A stretch of 12,932 nt of DNA, taken from an uncultured Bacilli bacterium. GTDB taxonomy: Bacteria > Bacillota_I > Bacilli_A > RF39 > UBA660. Position 1 is the first letter of the stretch, and each line of letters begins with the position of its first letter. The notes below the pieces were generated by a model, which did not search any database, was not told the DNA's origin, and worked only from the letters and a program-made list of their open reading frames with translations. Shown here piece by piece: positions 7,096 through 12,932 of the stretch. The stretch is taken from NCBI GenBank assembly GCA_948999435.1, contig CARJCM010000038.1:1-12932 (forward strand), in the 5' to 3' direction. A program made the position numbers and the translations under genes.

Positions 7096-8610
7096 ATGAA
7101 GGGAAAGAATTTTAATACAATCATCATAACACTTTTAGTAAGTGCCATACTTTTAGTTAGTTTATTTACCAAAAAAACATATGCTAAGGTAAACACTAAT
7201 TATCAAGTATTTCTTAATGGTGAAAGAATTGGTGTGATAGGAAACAAAAATGATTTATATGCTTTAATAGATTATAATCAAACAGCTATCAAAGAAAAAT
7301 ACAAAGTAGAAAATGTCTACCCACCTAATAATTTAAAAATAGTGGAAACAGACACATATTCTAACAAGTTAGATGAAGTAAAAAATGTCTATGATAAAAT
7401 AGAACAAGCCGATGACTTTGCAATAAAAGGCTATACTATAACTATAAAAAGTGATGAAAAAAGTTATCAATTAAAAGTATTAAACAAAGAAATATTTTAT
7501 AATGCTGCCAAAAGATTTGTAAGTGCCTTTTTAAATCAAGATGAGTATAATAAATATATTAGTAATACGCAAAGTGAAATAGTAGAAACAGGTCGTATTA
7601 TTGAAAATATGCAATTTAAAGAAAACATCACAATTAAAGAAAGTTATATCAGTGTTAACGATAAAATATATACAAGTGAACAAGAATTAACACAATTTTT
7701 ATTATTTGGTGAAAATCCTGATACCAAAAGTTACACAATTGCTTTAGGAGATACTATAGAATCAATTTCAGAAGCTAACAAATTAAATGTAGAAGAATTT
7801 TTAATTGCCAATGCTAAATATAAATCAGAAAATACAATTTTAAAAGTAGGGGATAGTGTAAACGTTACCTTAATTTCTCCGCAGTTAACCTATGTTTACA
7901 AATTAAAAGAAGTTTATGACCAAACAATAATATATGGTAAAGAAAGAGTAGCAGACAATACTAAATATACTACTTATTCTGAGATTACCACCCCTGGAAT
8001 AAATGGCCTTAATCGTGTTCAAGAAGAATATGAAGTAGAAAATGGAGAGCGTTCACAAGCTGCCAACCCAATTATTTTAGCGACCCTAAGACCAGTTCAA
8101 AATCAAGTTACAACTTATGGTACAAAAAGGCCTTATAATCCAGGTGGACCAAGCAATTGGGAGAATCCTGTTGTAACAGCAGGAGATTGGTTCTGGCCTA
8201 CAAATGCTGGTTATGTTATTACAAGTAGATATGGATGGCGTTGGGGGTCTATGCATTATGGTTTAGATATATCTGGTGCAGGAAACTTTGGTTCACCAAT
8301 ATATGCTGCTGCTGATGGTGTAGTAGAATTAGCCTTTAATGGTTGTCCAAGTAGTGGTAAGGGAAAATATGACACCTGTGGCTATGCTGGAAGAACATTA
8401 GGAAACCAAATAACAATAAATCATGGCAATGGCTATGTAACTATTTATGGGCATTTACATCAAACCATAAACGTTCGTGTTGGTCAAACTGTTAAACGTG
8501 GGGATAGAATAGGTTCTATGGGTCACAGTGGTAAATCAACTGGAGCGCATCTTCACTTTGAAGTTAAATATAATGGTGTAAACTTAAATCCACTTTCTAT
8601 TTATAAATAA
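7096..8610 (+). CDS. Membrane-anchored LysM-G5-M23 peptidoglycan endopeptidase
   Basis: 504 residues. An uncleaved signal or anchor helix (about 8-24) is followed by an extracytoplasmic region of no recognised fold (30-205). A LysM-like peptidoglycan-binding repeat comes next (about 213-258, starting YTIALGDTIESIS), then a G5 domain (about 262-345). The C-terminal LytM/M23 metallopeptidase spans about 365-500. The catalytic set is complete: His387 and Asp391 (HYGLD) and His487 as zinc ligands, with His453 (YGHL) and His485 (HLHFE) as catalytic histidines. It is therefore predicted to cut peptide cross-links in the wall, so the host has peptidoglycan. The Shine-Dalgarno GAGGTGA (7086-7092) lies between dnaB and this gene. 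Its stop overlaps the next start (TAATG). It occupies the place where walRKHI precede walJ in Bacillus. Confidence 0.92.
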   Translation: MKGKNFNTIIITLLVSAILLVSLFTKKTYAKVNTNYQVFLNGERIGVIGNKNDLYALIDYNQTAIKEKYKVENVYPPNNLKIVETDTYSNKLDEVKNVYDKIEQADDFAIKGYTITIKSDEKSYQLKVLNKEIFYNAAKRFVSAFLNQDEYNKYISNTQSEIVETGRIIENMQFKENITIKESYISVNDKIYTSEQELTQFLLFGENPDTKSYTIALGDTIESISEANKLNVEEFLIANAKYKSENTILKVGDSVNVTLISPQLTYVYKLKEVYDQTIIYGKERVADNTKYTTYSEITTPGINGLNRVQEEYEVENGERSQAANPIILATLRPVQNQVTTYGTKRPYNPGGPSNWENPVVTAGDWFWPTNAGYVITSRYGWRWGSMHYGLDISGAGNFGSPIYAAADGVVELAFNGCPSSGKGKYDTCGYAGRTLGNQITINHGNGYVTIYGHLHQTINVRVGQTVKRGDRIGSMGHSGKSTGAHLHFEVKYNGVNLNPLSIYK

Positions 8611-9368
8611 TGAAAGTATGTGTTTTAGCAAGTGGTTCAGGGGGCAATTCCACTTATGTTGAAATTGGCGGATATAAAATACTAATAGATATTGGTCGCA
8701 ATCGTAAATATATAGTCGAAAAGTTAAAGGAAATAGAAGTGGATCCAAGTGAAATAAACTATATATTTATCAGCCATTTACATGATGACCACATATCAGC
8801 TTTAAATACCTTTATAAAAAAATATGAACCAACTATAGTTATTAGTAAGTTAATGTTTGGGGAATTAGATAGTATTCACGAATATCCTCATATATTAATT
8901 TATGAAGATGAAGTAATATTAAATAATGTTAGAGTTACATGTATGCATTCCAGTCATGATGCTACAGACTCTAGGAATTTTCTTTTTGAAAGTGGTAAAA
9001 ACTCTGTTGTTTATGTAACAGATACTGGTTATGTAAATTACAAGAATTACAAATATTTACAAAACAAAGAGATATATTTATTTGAAGCCAATCATGATGT
9101 TGAAAAATTACAACATGGACCATATCCAGATTGGTTAAAAAAGCGTGTTTTATCTGACTATGGTCATTTATCAAACAATGCTAGTAGTATTTATTTATCC
9201 AAGCTTATTGGAGAGAATACAAAAAAAATATATTTAATGCACCTTTCTGAAAAGAATAATACTGAAGAACTAGCAATGAAAGAAATCAAAAATATTTTTA
9301 GAACATATAAAATAGCATTCAATGATATTCATTGTGCTAAACCAGATGAAATAAGTGAAGTGATTTAG
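8610..9368 (+). CDS. walJ: WalJ/YycJ-like metallo-beta-lactamase-fold hydrolase
   Basis: 252 residues, close to the YycJ length of about 260. The N-terminus has the family start LASGSGGNSTYVE. HLHDDH (56-61) gives metal ligands His56, His58, Asp60 and His61. His116-Asp117 (SSHDATD), Asp138 (VTDTGY), GHLSN (185-189) and His211 (LMHLSE) complete the site. Family members act as cytoplasmic nucleases or phosphoesterases linked to coordination of division and wall synthesis; the exact substrate is not settled. There is no Shine-Dalgarno: the ATG shares its A with the TAA of the M23 gene, so translation is probably by termination-reinitiation. The stop is one base before rlmH. Confidence 0.88.
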   Translation: MKVCVLASGSGGNSTYVEIGGYKILIDIGRNRKYIVEKLKEIEVDPSEINYIFISHLHDDHISALNTFIKKYEPTIVISKLMFGELDSIHEYPHILIYEDEVILNNVRVTCMHSSHDATDSRNFLFESGKNSVVYVTDTGYVNYKNYKYLQNKEIYLFEANHDVEKLQHGPYPDWLKKRVLSDYGHLSNNASSIYLSKLIGENTKKIYLMHLSEKNNTEELAMKEIKNIFRTYKIAFNDIHCAKPDEISEVI

Positions 9369-9369
9369 T

Positions 9370-9807
9370 ATGATAAAAATAATATGTTTAGGCAAATTAA
9401 AAGAAGAATATTTAACTGATTTAACAAATGATTATTTAAAAAGAATCAGTAAATATCATAAAATAGAATTAATTGAATTAAAAGACGAAGAGAATTTAAG
9501 TAATGAAGCAAAAAATATTATGAAGAATATTAAAGATAAAGATTATGTAATAACTCTGGAAATAGAAGGAAAAGAAATAAAGAGTGAAGACTTTGCCAAA
9601 TTAATTGATAATACATTTAATACTAATAGTACTATAACTTTTGTAATTGGTTCATCTACAGGTTTAGATGAGACTATCAAGAAAAGAAGTAATTATGCTT
9701 TATCGTTTTCCAAGTTTACATTTCCACATGGCTTATTTAGGGGAATATTACTTGAACAAATATATCGTGCATTTAAAATAAACAATAATGAGAATTATCA
9801 TAAATAA
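9370..9807 (+). CDS. rlmH: 23S rRNA (pseudouridine1915-N3)-methyltransferase RlmH
   Basis: 145 residues, somewhat shorter than the usual 155-160. The SPOUT-fold SAM-binding loop FVIGSSTGLD (91-100) has Ser where most homologues have a second Gly (IGGS). The knot region LSFSKFTFPHGLFRGILLEQIYRAF and the terminal NENYHK match the family hallmark ending in Tyr-His-Lys. The enzyme methylates pseudouridine 1915 in helix 69 of 23S rRNA in the assembled 70S ribosome. One base separates it from walJ (TAGTATG), so the genes are coupled. walJ-rlmH proximity is typical of Bacilli. Confidence 0.95.
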   Translation: MIKIICLGKLKEEYLTDLTNDYLKRISKYHKIELIELKDEENLSNEAKNIMKNIKDKDYVITLEIEGKEIKSEDFAKLIDNTFNTNSTITFVIGSSTGLDETIKKRSNYALSFSKFTFPHGLFRGILLEQIYRAFKINNNENYHK

Positions 9808-9825
9808 AAGAAAGTAGGTAGTATT

Positions 9826-10494
9826 ATGATAGGAAATGATTGGGATGAAAAACTAAAAGTAATCTGGGATAGTGAGGGGTTTAAAAAATTTTATCAATTA
9901 GTAGAAGATGAATATAAAAATAAAATTATTTTTCCTCCAAAAGACCATATTTTTGAGGCTCTAAAATTAACCAGTTTTAAAGATACTCGAGTAGTAATTG
10001 TTGGTCAAGACCCATATCACGGGGAAGGAGAAGCACATGGACTATCTTTCTCTGTTCAAAAAGGAGTAAAAGTTCCACCATCATTGCAAAACATTTATAA
10101 AGAATTAAATGATGATTTAGGAATACCACCTAAGAATAATGGTGATTTAACAAATTGGGCTAAAAGTGGGGTTTTAATGCTTAATGCCGTATTAACCGTT
10201 ATAAAAGATACACCTGCATCTCACAGAAAACTTGGCTGGGAAAGATTAACAGATTATATTATAAAAACTTTAAATGAAAAAGAAGAACCAGTAGTATTTA
10301 TTTTATGGGGGAATTTTGCCAAAGAAAAGATGAGTTTAATTACTAATCCTCATCATTTAATACTAACGAGCCCTCATCCTAGTCCTTTCGCTGCTAGGTA
10401 TGGATTCTTTGGTTCCAAACCATTTAGTAAAACCAATGAATTTTTAAAAAGCAAAGGTCTAAAAGAAATAGAGTGGGATTTAGATAAAAAATAG
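9826..10494 (+). CDS. ung: Uracil-DNA glycosylase, family 1
   Basis: 222 residues, the standard size. The water-activating motif GQDPYHG (60-66) contains the catalytic Asp62, and HPSPFAA (184-190) is the minor-groove loop with the catalytic His184. PPSLQNIYKEL and LMLNAVLTV are further family signatures. It removes uracil from DNA to start base-excision repair. The start follows a weak AGTAGGTAG-type ribosome site 18 bases after rlmH. It is the last gene of the operon: the stop codon lies within the left arm of the terminator hairpin. Confidence 0.97.
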   Translation: MIGNDWDEKLKVIWDSEGFKKFYQLVEDEYKNKIIFPPKDHIFEALKLTSFKDTRVVIVGQDPYHGEGEAHGLSFSVQKGVKVPPSLQNIYKELNDDLGIPPKNNGDLTNWAKSGVLMLNAVLTVIKDTPASHRKLGWERLTDYIIKTLNEKEEPVVFILWGNFAKEKMSLITNPHHLILTSPHPSPFAARYGFFGSKPFSKTNEFLKSKGLKEIEWDLDKK

Positions 10495-10515
10495 TCGTTT
10501 AAAAAACGGCTTTTT
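10493..10515 (+). terminator. Operon terminator, potentially bidirectional
   Basis: AGTCGTTT (10493-10500) pairs with AAACGGCT (10504-10511), one G-U pair, three-base loop, then TTTT. It begins within the ung stop codon. Read on the minus strand, the same hairpin is followed by a T-rich run (A-rich 10485-10491 on plus), so it can back up termination of the convergent LemA gene. Confidence 0.85.
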
Positions 10516-10521
10516 AAAATT

Positions 10522-10551
10522 AAAAAAAGATGATTACACTTTAAAATCATC
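10522..10551 (-). terminator. Terminator of the LemA-family gene, overlapping its stop codon
   Basis: On the minus strand GATGATT (10551-10545) pairs with AATCATC (10535-10529) around a nine-base loop, followed by seven Ts (10528-10522). The TAA stop of the gene (10536-10534) sits at the start of the second arm, so the last codons form the hairpin. Confidence 0.75.
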
Positions 10552-11076
10552 TATTATTTCATCTTCCATATCTTTACCATCAAAGAATAGTTTTAATTTA
10601 AATTTATGAATTTTAGCAATAATATTAGTTGGGAATTTTCTGATAATAGCATTTTCCAAACTAGTATTTTTATTATAATAATTTTTTGTCGCTGTAAGTT
10701 TTTCATCTAATCTTTTAATATTATCAATTTCTTTAATAAGTTCTTCATTATCATTTAAACTTAAATCATCCATCATTTTCAAAATCAAAGTGAATCCCTC
10801 ATTTAACTTACGATCCATATCAAAATTAGATATATTAATATCTCTTAACTTTTCATATTCTTTAAAATAATTTTTATCAGACTTCATATGTTTTTTCAAA
10901 CTATTACTAATTCTAATTAATGTTTCATATTTAATTCTAAGATTTTCATCAATAATAGATTCTGCTTCCATAACTTTAGTTTTCAAATCATTAAGTTTAT
11001 TAAAATAAATAACATAATAAATGCCACCTGAAGCCAAAATTATAATAATAATTAAAACGATACTTAAACCTAACAT
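10534..11076 (-). CDS. LemA-family membrane protein
   Basis: 180 residues, typical of LemA proteins (about 180-190). A single N-terminal transmembrane helix (3-24) is followed by YFNKLNDLKTKVMEAESIIDENL, the LemA opening helix, in which paired helices form a bundle. The C-terminal hallmark is LTATKNYYNKNTSLENA then FPTNIIAKIHKFK (148-160). The protein is anchored in the membrane with most of the chain as a helical bundle on one side. The family's function is unknown. GGTGA four bases before the ATG fixes the start. Its own extended -10 promoter lies upstream. It converges on ung and is divergent from the VanZ-RDD gene. Confidence 0.85.
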   Translation of the reverse strand: MLGLSIVLIIIIILASGGIYYVIYFNKLNDLKTKVMEAESIIDENLRIKYETLIRISNSLKKHMKSDKNYFKEYEKLRDINISNFDMDRKLNEGFTLILKMMDDLSLNDNEELIKEIDNIKRLDEKLTATKNYYNKNTSLENAIIRKFPTNIIAKIHKFKLKLFFDGKDMEDEIIDDFKV

Positions 11077-11094
11077 AATATCACCTACAATAAA

Positions 11095-11123
11095 AGTATA
11101 ACAAGTTTTTAAAATTTTTTAAA
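11095..11123 (-). promoter_or_regulatory. Promoter of the LemA-family gene
   Basis: On the minus strand TTTAAA (11123-11118), 17 bases, then TATACT (11100-11095), preceded by an extended -10 TGT. It lies 18 bases upstream of the ATG with GGTGA between. Confidence 0.55.
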
Positions 11124-11186
11124 GTAGTAATAACAATATTTACAAAACAAAGTGACTATATTGTAAGAAAAAAGACAGTATTTATA

Positions 11187-11195
11187 TGTTATAAT
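11187..11195 (+). promoter_or_regulatory. Extended -10 promoter of the VanZ-RDD gene
   Basis: TGT followed by TATAAT (11190-11195). No acceptable -35 hexamer is found 16-18 bases upstream. The leader contains AGAAGGG ahead of ATG 11218. A TTACAA (11140-11145)/TTGTAA (11161-11166) inverted repeat lies just upstream and could bind a regulator. Confidence 0.6.
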
Positions 11196-11217
11196 AAGAA
11201 ACAAAAGAAGGGATAAT

Positions 11218-12312
11218 ATGAGTTATTTAATCGCTATAAAAACTGCTATAATAATATTTCCATTCATTGCACTTTTAATAACAATACCATTTATATTATT
11301 AAGTTATCATAAATATGGTTCAATAAATAAAATTAAAACTTTAGTAATATATAGTTTTATTCTTTATTTAATTACTATATATTTTCTTGTTATATTACCA
11401 TTACCAAGTTTTGATACAGCATCAAAAATACCACCGCCACATTTTAATTTTATACCATTTAATTTTGTTAAAGATTTCTTAAGAGAAACATCATTGATTA
11501 TAACTGATACTTCTACATATATAAAAGCAATTAAGGAACCATGTTTTTATGTTACAGTATTTAATATATTTATGACTATTCCATTTGGCATGTATTTACA
11601 TTATTATTTTAAATTTAGTTTTAAGAAAACATTATTATATTCTATGTTACTATCATTATTTTTTGAAATTACACAAGGTACAGGCTTATATTTTATTTAT
11701 CCTAATCCTTATCGTTTATGTGATATTGATGACATAATATTAAATACTACAGGAGGACTAGTAGGATTTGGTATAATGAAATTATTAGAGGGATTTTTAC
11801 CAAGCAGAGAAGAGCTAGATAAAAGAGCATATGAAACAGGTAAAAAAGTATCAGGTTTAAGAAGAATAACTATATTTTGTTTAGATATATTTATCTTTTT
11901 AATAATAAATTCTATTATATATATTTTTACGAATAACAAATTAATCCATTTTATAGCAATTATTATATATTATATTATAATTCCAATATTGATAAAAAAT
12001 CAAACATTAGGAATGAAGTTTTTAAATGTAAGAATGACTTATCCTAATAAAGATATATTTAGAAATATTATTCGCAATTTATTTATTCATTTTTATTATT
12101 TAATATTACCATTTTTATTAATGTATTTATTTATATTCTTAATATTTAGCAAGATTAAAAATACAATTACTATTTCTATATTTCTACTTAGTATTATTAC
12201 ACTTTTAATCTTTTATTTAATTCACATATTAGTAATTTTAATAAAAAAGAAAATTTACTATGACAAATTTTTTAAATTCAAATATGAAAGTACAATAGAT
12301 GAATCATTTTAA
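11218..12312 (+). CDS. VanZ-like domain fused to an RDD domain, polytopic membrane protein
   Basis: 364 residues with many hydrophobic helices. The N-terminal half (about 10-195) is VanZ-like: YFLVILPLPS (55-64), PFGMYLHYYF (122-131), SLFFEITQ with Glu150, and CDIDDIILNTTGG (168-180), with acidic residues and the terminal Gly pair conserved in the family. A hydrophilic linker (195-212) leads to an RDD domain (about 213-350): Arg215/Arg216, Asp223 in the first helix, and NQTLGMKFLNVRM (261-273). VanZ confers low-level teicoplanin resistance in enterococci; most relatives have unknown roles, and RDD domains are linked to transport in some proteins. The function here is undetermined and probably envelope-related. 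AGAAGGG sets the start. Its 3' end overlaps that of the convergent HTH gene by nine bases, with no terminator visible. Confidence 0.85.
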   Translation: MSYLIAIKTAIIIFPFIALLITIPFILLSYHKYGSINKIKTLVIYSFILYLITIYFLVILPLPSFDTASKIPPPHFNFIPFNFVKDFLRETSLIITDTSTYIKAIKEPCFYVTVFNIFMTIPFGMYLHYYFKFSFKKTLLYSMLLSLFFEITQGTGLYFIYPNPYRLCDIDDIILNTTGGLVGFGIMKLLEGFLPSREELDKRAYETGKKVSGLRRITIFCLDIFIFLIINSIIYIFTNNKLIHFIAIIIYYIIIPILIKNQTLGMKFLNVRMTYPNKDIFRNIIRNLFIHFYYLILPFLLMYLFIFLIFSKIKNTITISIFLLSIITLLIFYLIHILVILIKKKIYYDKFFKFKYESTIDESF

Positions 12313-12756
12313 ATATTTAGGTTCATCAACTCTCCCCATAAGATAATCAGCGCTAATTTTATATTTTGAACAAATTTCATAAAGGAAAGGGGTAGCAATA
12401 ATATTCCTTCCTTTTTCATAATTACATATAACTGATTTATTAGTATTTAAAATAGTGGAAAGTTTTTCCTGAGTAATTTTATTTTCTTTTCTAAATTCGA
12501 CTAATCGTTGTTTCATCTTATCTATATTATAGTCAGCTTGTATTTTATCATTTTCATCAACAATACCTAAAGCATAATTATGTGAGCAATTAGTTATATT
12601 ACAAAATTCAATTAGTCTTTTAATAGGGAAGATATTATTATTACTTTCCCACATAGCGTAACTACTTCTCGATAAATTTAATTTTTCAGCAACATCTTTT
12701 TGACTTAAATTATATTCGACTCTTATTTTTTTTATATTTTCTATTTTAAACATCAT
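12304..12756 (-). CDS. Transcriptional regulator with two tandem Cro/C1-type HTH domains
   Basis: 150 residues made almost wholly of two HTH_3-like domains. The first is about 8-65, with LSQKDVAEKLNLSRSSYAMWE (17-37). The second is about 82-142, with ITQEKLSTILNTNKSVICNYE (94-114). Each ends in a related segment, NYALGIVDEND (60-70) and DYLMGRVDEPK (137-147), so the protein looks like an internal duplication. It has no ligand-binding or protease domain. A covalent pair of HTH units could bind a two-half-site operator without dimerising, which is inference. GGTGA three bases before ATG 12756 favours the first Met of MM. The only TGA stop in the window ends this gene. It is divergent from a consensus promoter and its operator-like repeats lie between them, so repression of itself and of the neighbour is likely. 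Confidence 0.88.
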   Translation of the reverse strand: MMFKIENIKKIRVEYNLSQKDVAEKLNLSRSSYAMWESNNNIFPIKRLIEFCNITNCSHNYALGIVDENDKIQADYNIDKMKQRLVEFRKENKITQEKLSTILNTNKSVICNYEKGRNIIATPFLYEICSKYKISADYLMGRVDEPKYLK

Positions 12757-12782
12757 ATTTCACCTAAAGTTATTTTCTCATT

Positions 12783-12811
12783 TTTATTGCATAATCTAAA
12801 TCTTGTGTCAG
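12783..12811 (-). promoter_or_regulatory. Putative promoter of the tandem-HTH regulator
   Basis: On the minus strand CTGACA (12811-12806), 17 bases, then AATAAA (12788-12783). The -35 is good and the -10 is weak. The operator-like ATAATCTAAAT (12791-12801) lies wholly within the spacer, as expected for an autoregulated gene. Confidence 0.4.
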
Positions 12812-12863
12812 AAATAAAAAACTTTTTGTTGACAATTATTTTATTAGATATTATAATCTAAAT
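12791..12863. repeat. Operator-like direct repeat ATAATCTAAAT (two copies)
   Basis: The identical 11-mer ATAATCTAAAT occurs at 12791-12801 and at 12853-12863, 62 bases apart. The second copy is the right half of the dyad TTAGATATTATAATCTAA (12844-12861), which spans the rightward -10 box. A shorter ATCTAA recurs at 12877-12882. The arrangement suits binding of the adjacent HTH protein at both divergent promoters. Binding itself is inferred. Confidence 0.5.
12829..12857 (+). promoter_or_regulatory. Consensus sigma-A promoter for the gene beyond the right edge
   Basis: TTGACA (12829-12834) and TATAAT (12852-12857), both perfect, are separated by exactly 17 bases. This is the strongest promoter in the window. 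The expected start is near 12864, giving a leader of about 64 bases before ATG 12928. The -10 box is covered by the TTAGAT/ATCTAA dyad, so occupancy by a repressor would block it. Confidence 0.85.
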
Positions 12864-12888
12864 GTAAATGATAAAAATCTAATATAAT

Positions 12889-12898
12889 TGAGCGCTCA
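12889..12898. promoter_or_regulatory. TGAGCGCTCA palindrome in the downstream leader
   Basis: A perfect 10-bp palindrome with a six-base G/C-rich core, striking in such AT-rich surroundings. It lies about 25 bases after the expected transcription start and 29 bases before the candidate ATG. It could be a second regulator site; a hairpin is unlikely as there is no loop. Confidence 0.4.
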
Positions 12899-12927
12899 TT
12901 ATTTAGAACAAGAAAGAGTGATAAATA

Positions 12928-12932
12928 ATGCA
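12928..12932 (+). CDS. Start of an unidentified gene cut by the window end
   Basis: ATG at 12928-12930 follows AGAAAGAGTG (12911-12920) and lies downstream of the consensus promoter. Only the start codon and two further bases are present, so no product can be proposed. Confidence 0.4.

Noticed and set aside
1..12932. Reassigned genetic code (TGA read as Trp)
   Set aside because: All recognised proteins reach their family's normal length using TGG for Trp, with no internal TGA needed. The HTH gene ends sensibly at TGA right after its second domain.
1..12932. tRNA, rRNA, CRISPR array, insertion sequence or attachment site
   Set aside because: No cloverleaf-like conserved segments, regularly spaced repeats, transposase motifs or long terminal repeats were found on either strand.

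Overview
The window is AT-rich (about three-quarters A+T by eye) chromosomal DNA from a low-GC Gram-positive bacterium of the Bacillota, most likely an uncultured Bacilli or Erysipelotrichia/RF39-like lineage. The evidence is the codon bias, the sigma-A-type promoters with TATAAT -10 boxes, the Shine-Dalgarno sequences of AGGAGG/GGTGA type, and the block rplI-dnaB-...-walJ(yycJ)-rlmH, which in Bacilli lies near the replication origin. Tryptophan is encoded by TGG in full-length proteins, and one gene ends in TGA, so the standard bacterial code applies. The genus assignment is inference only.

Layout. (1) 105-3582: two adjacent ABC exporter half-transporters that form a predicted heterodimer with one degenerate ATP site. 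(2) 3648-4199: a secreted, membrane-anchored thioredoxin-like protein with its own promoter and terminator. (3) 4268-5221: an orphan ATP-grasp ligase resembling the ATP-grasp part of cyanophycin synthetases. (4) 5291-10494: a compact six-gene operon, rplI, dnaB, a LysM-G5-M23 peptidoglycan hydrolase, walJ-like metallo-beta-lactamase, rlmH and ung. It starts at a good promoter (5237-5265) and ends at a hairpin (10493-10515) that can work in both directions. (5) 10534-11076, minus strand: a LemA-family membrane protein. It is divergent from (6) 11218-12312, a VanZ-RDD fusion membrane protein. (7) 12304-12756, minus strand: a regulator with two tandem Cro/C1-type HTH domains. It is divergent from a consensus promoter (12829-12857) that fires toward a gene lying just beyond the window.

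How the genes fit together. The central operon combines translation (L9, RlmH), replication (DnaB), repair (Ung) and cell-wall processing (M23 hydrolase, WalJ). In Bacillus the same neighbourhood holds gdpP upstream of rplI and the walRKHI genes upstream of walJ. Here an ATP-grasp gene and the M23 hydrolase occupy those slots. The flanking genes are accessory membrane and envelope functions. No mobile element, CRISPR array, tRNA or rRNA is visible.

The most unusual element is the right edge. A double-HTH regulator faces a near-perfect promoter whose -10 box is embedded in a TTAGAT/ATCTAA dyad. An 11-base copy of half of this element recurs in the regulator's own putative promoter, and a separate GC-core palindrome (TGAGCGCTCA) lies in the downstream leader. 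The controlled gene is cut off by the window end. No gene-free stretch exceeds 300 bases.
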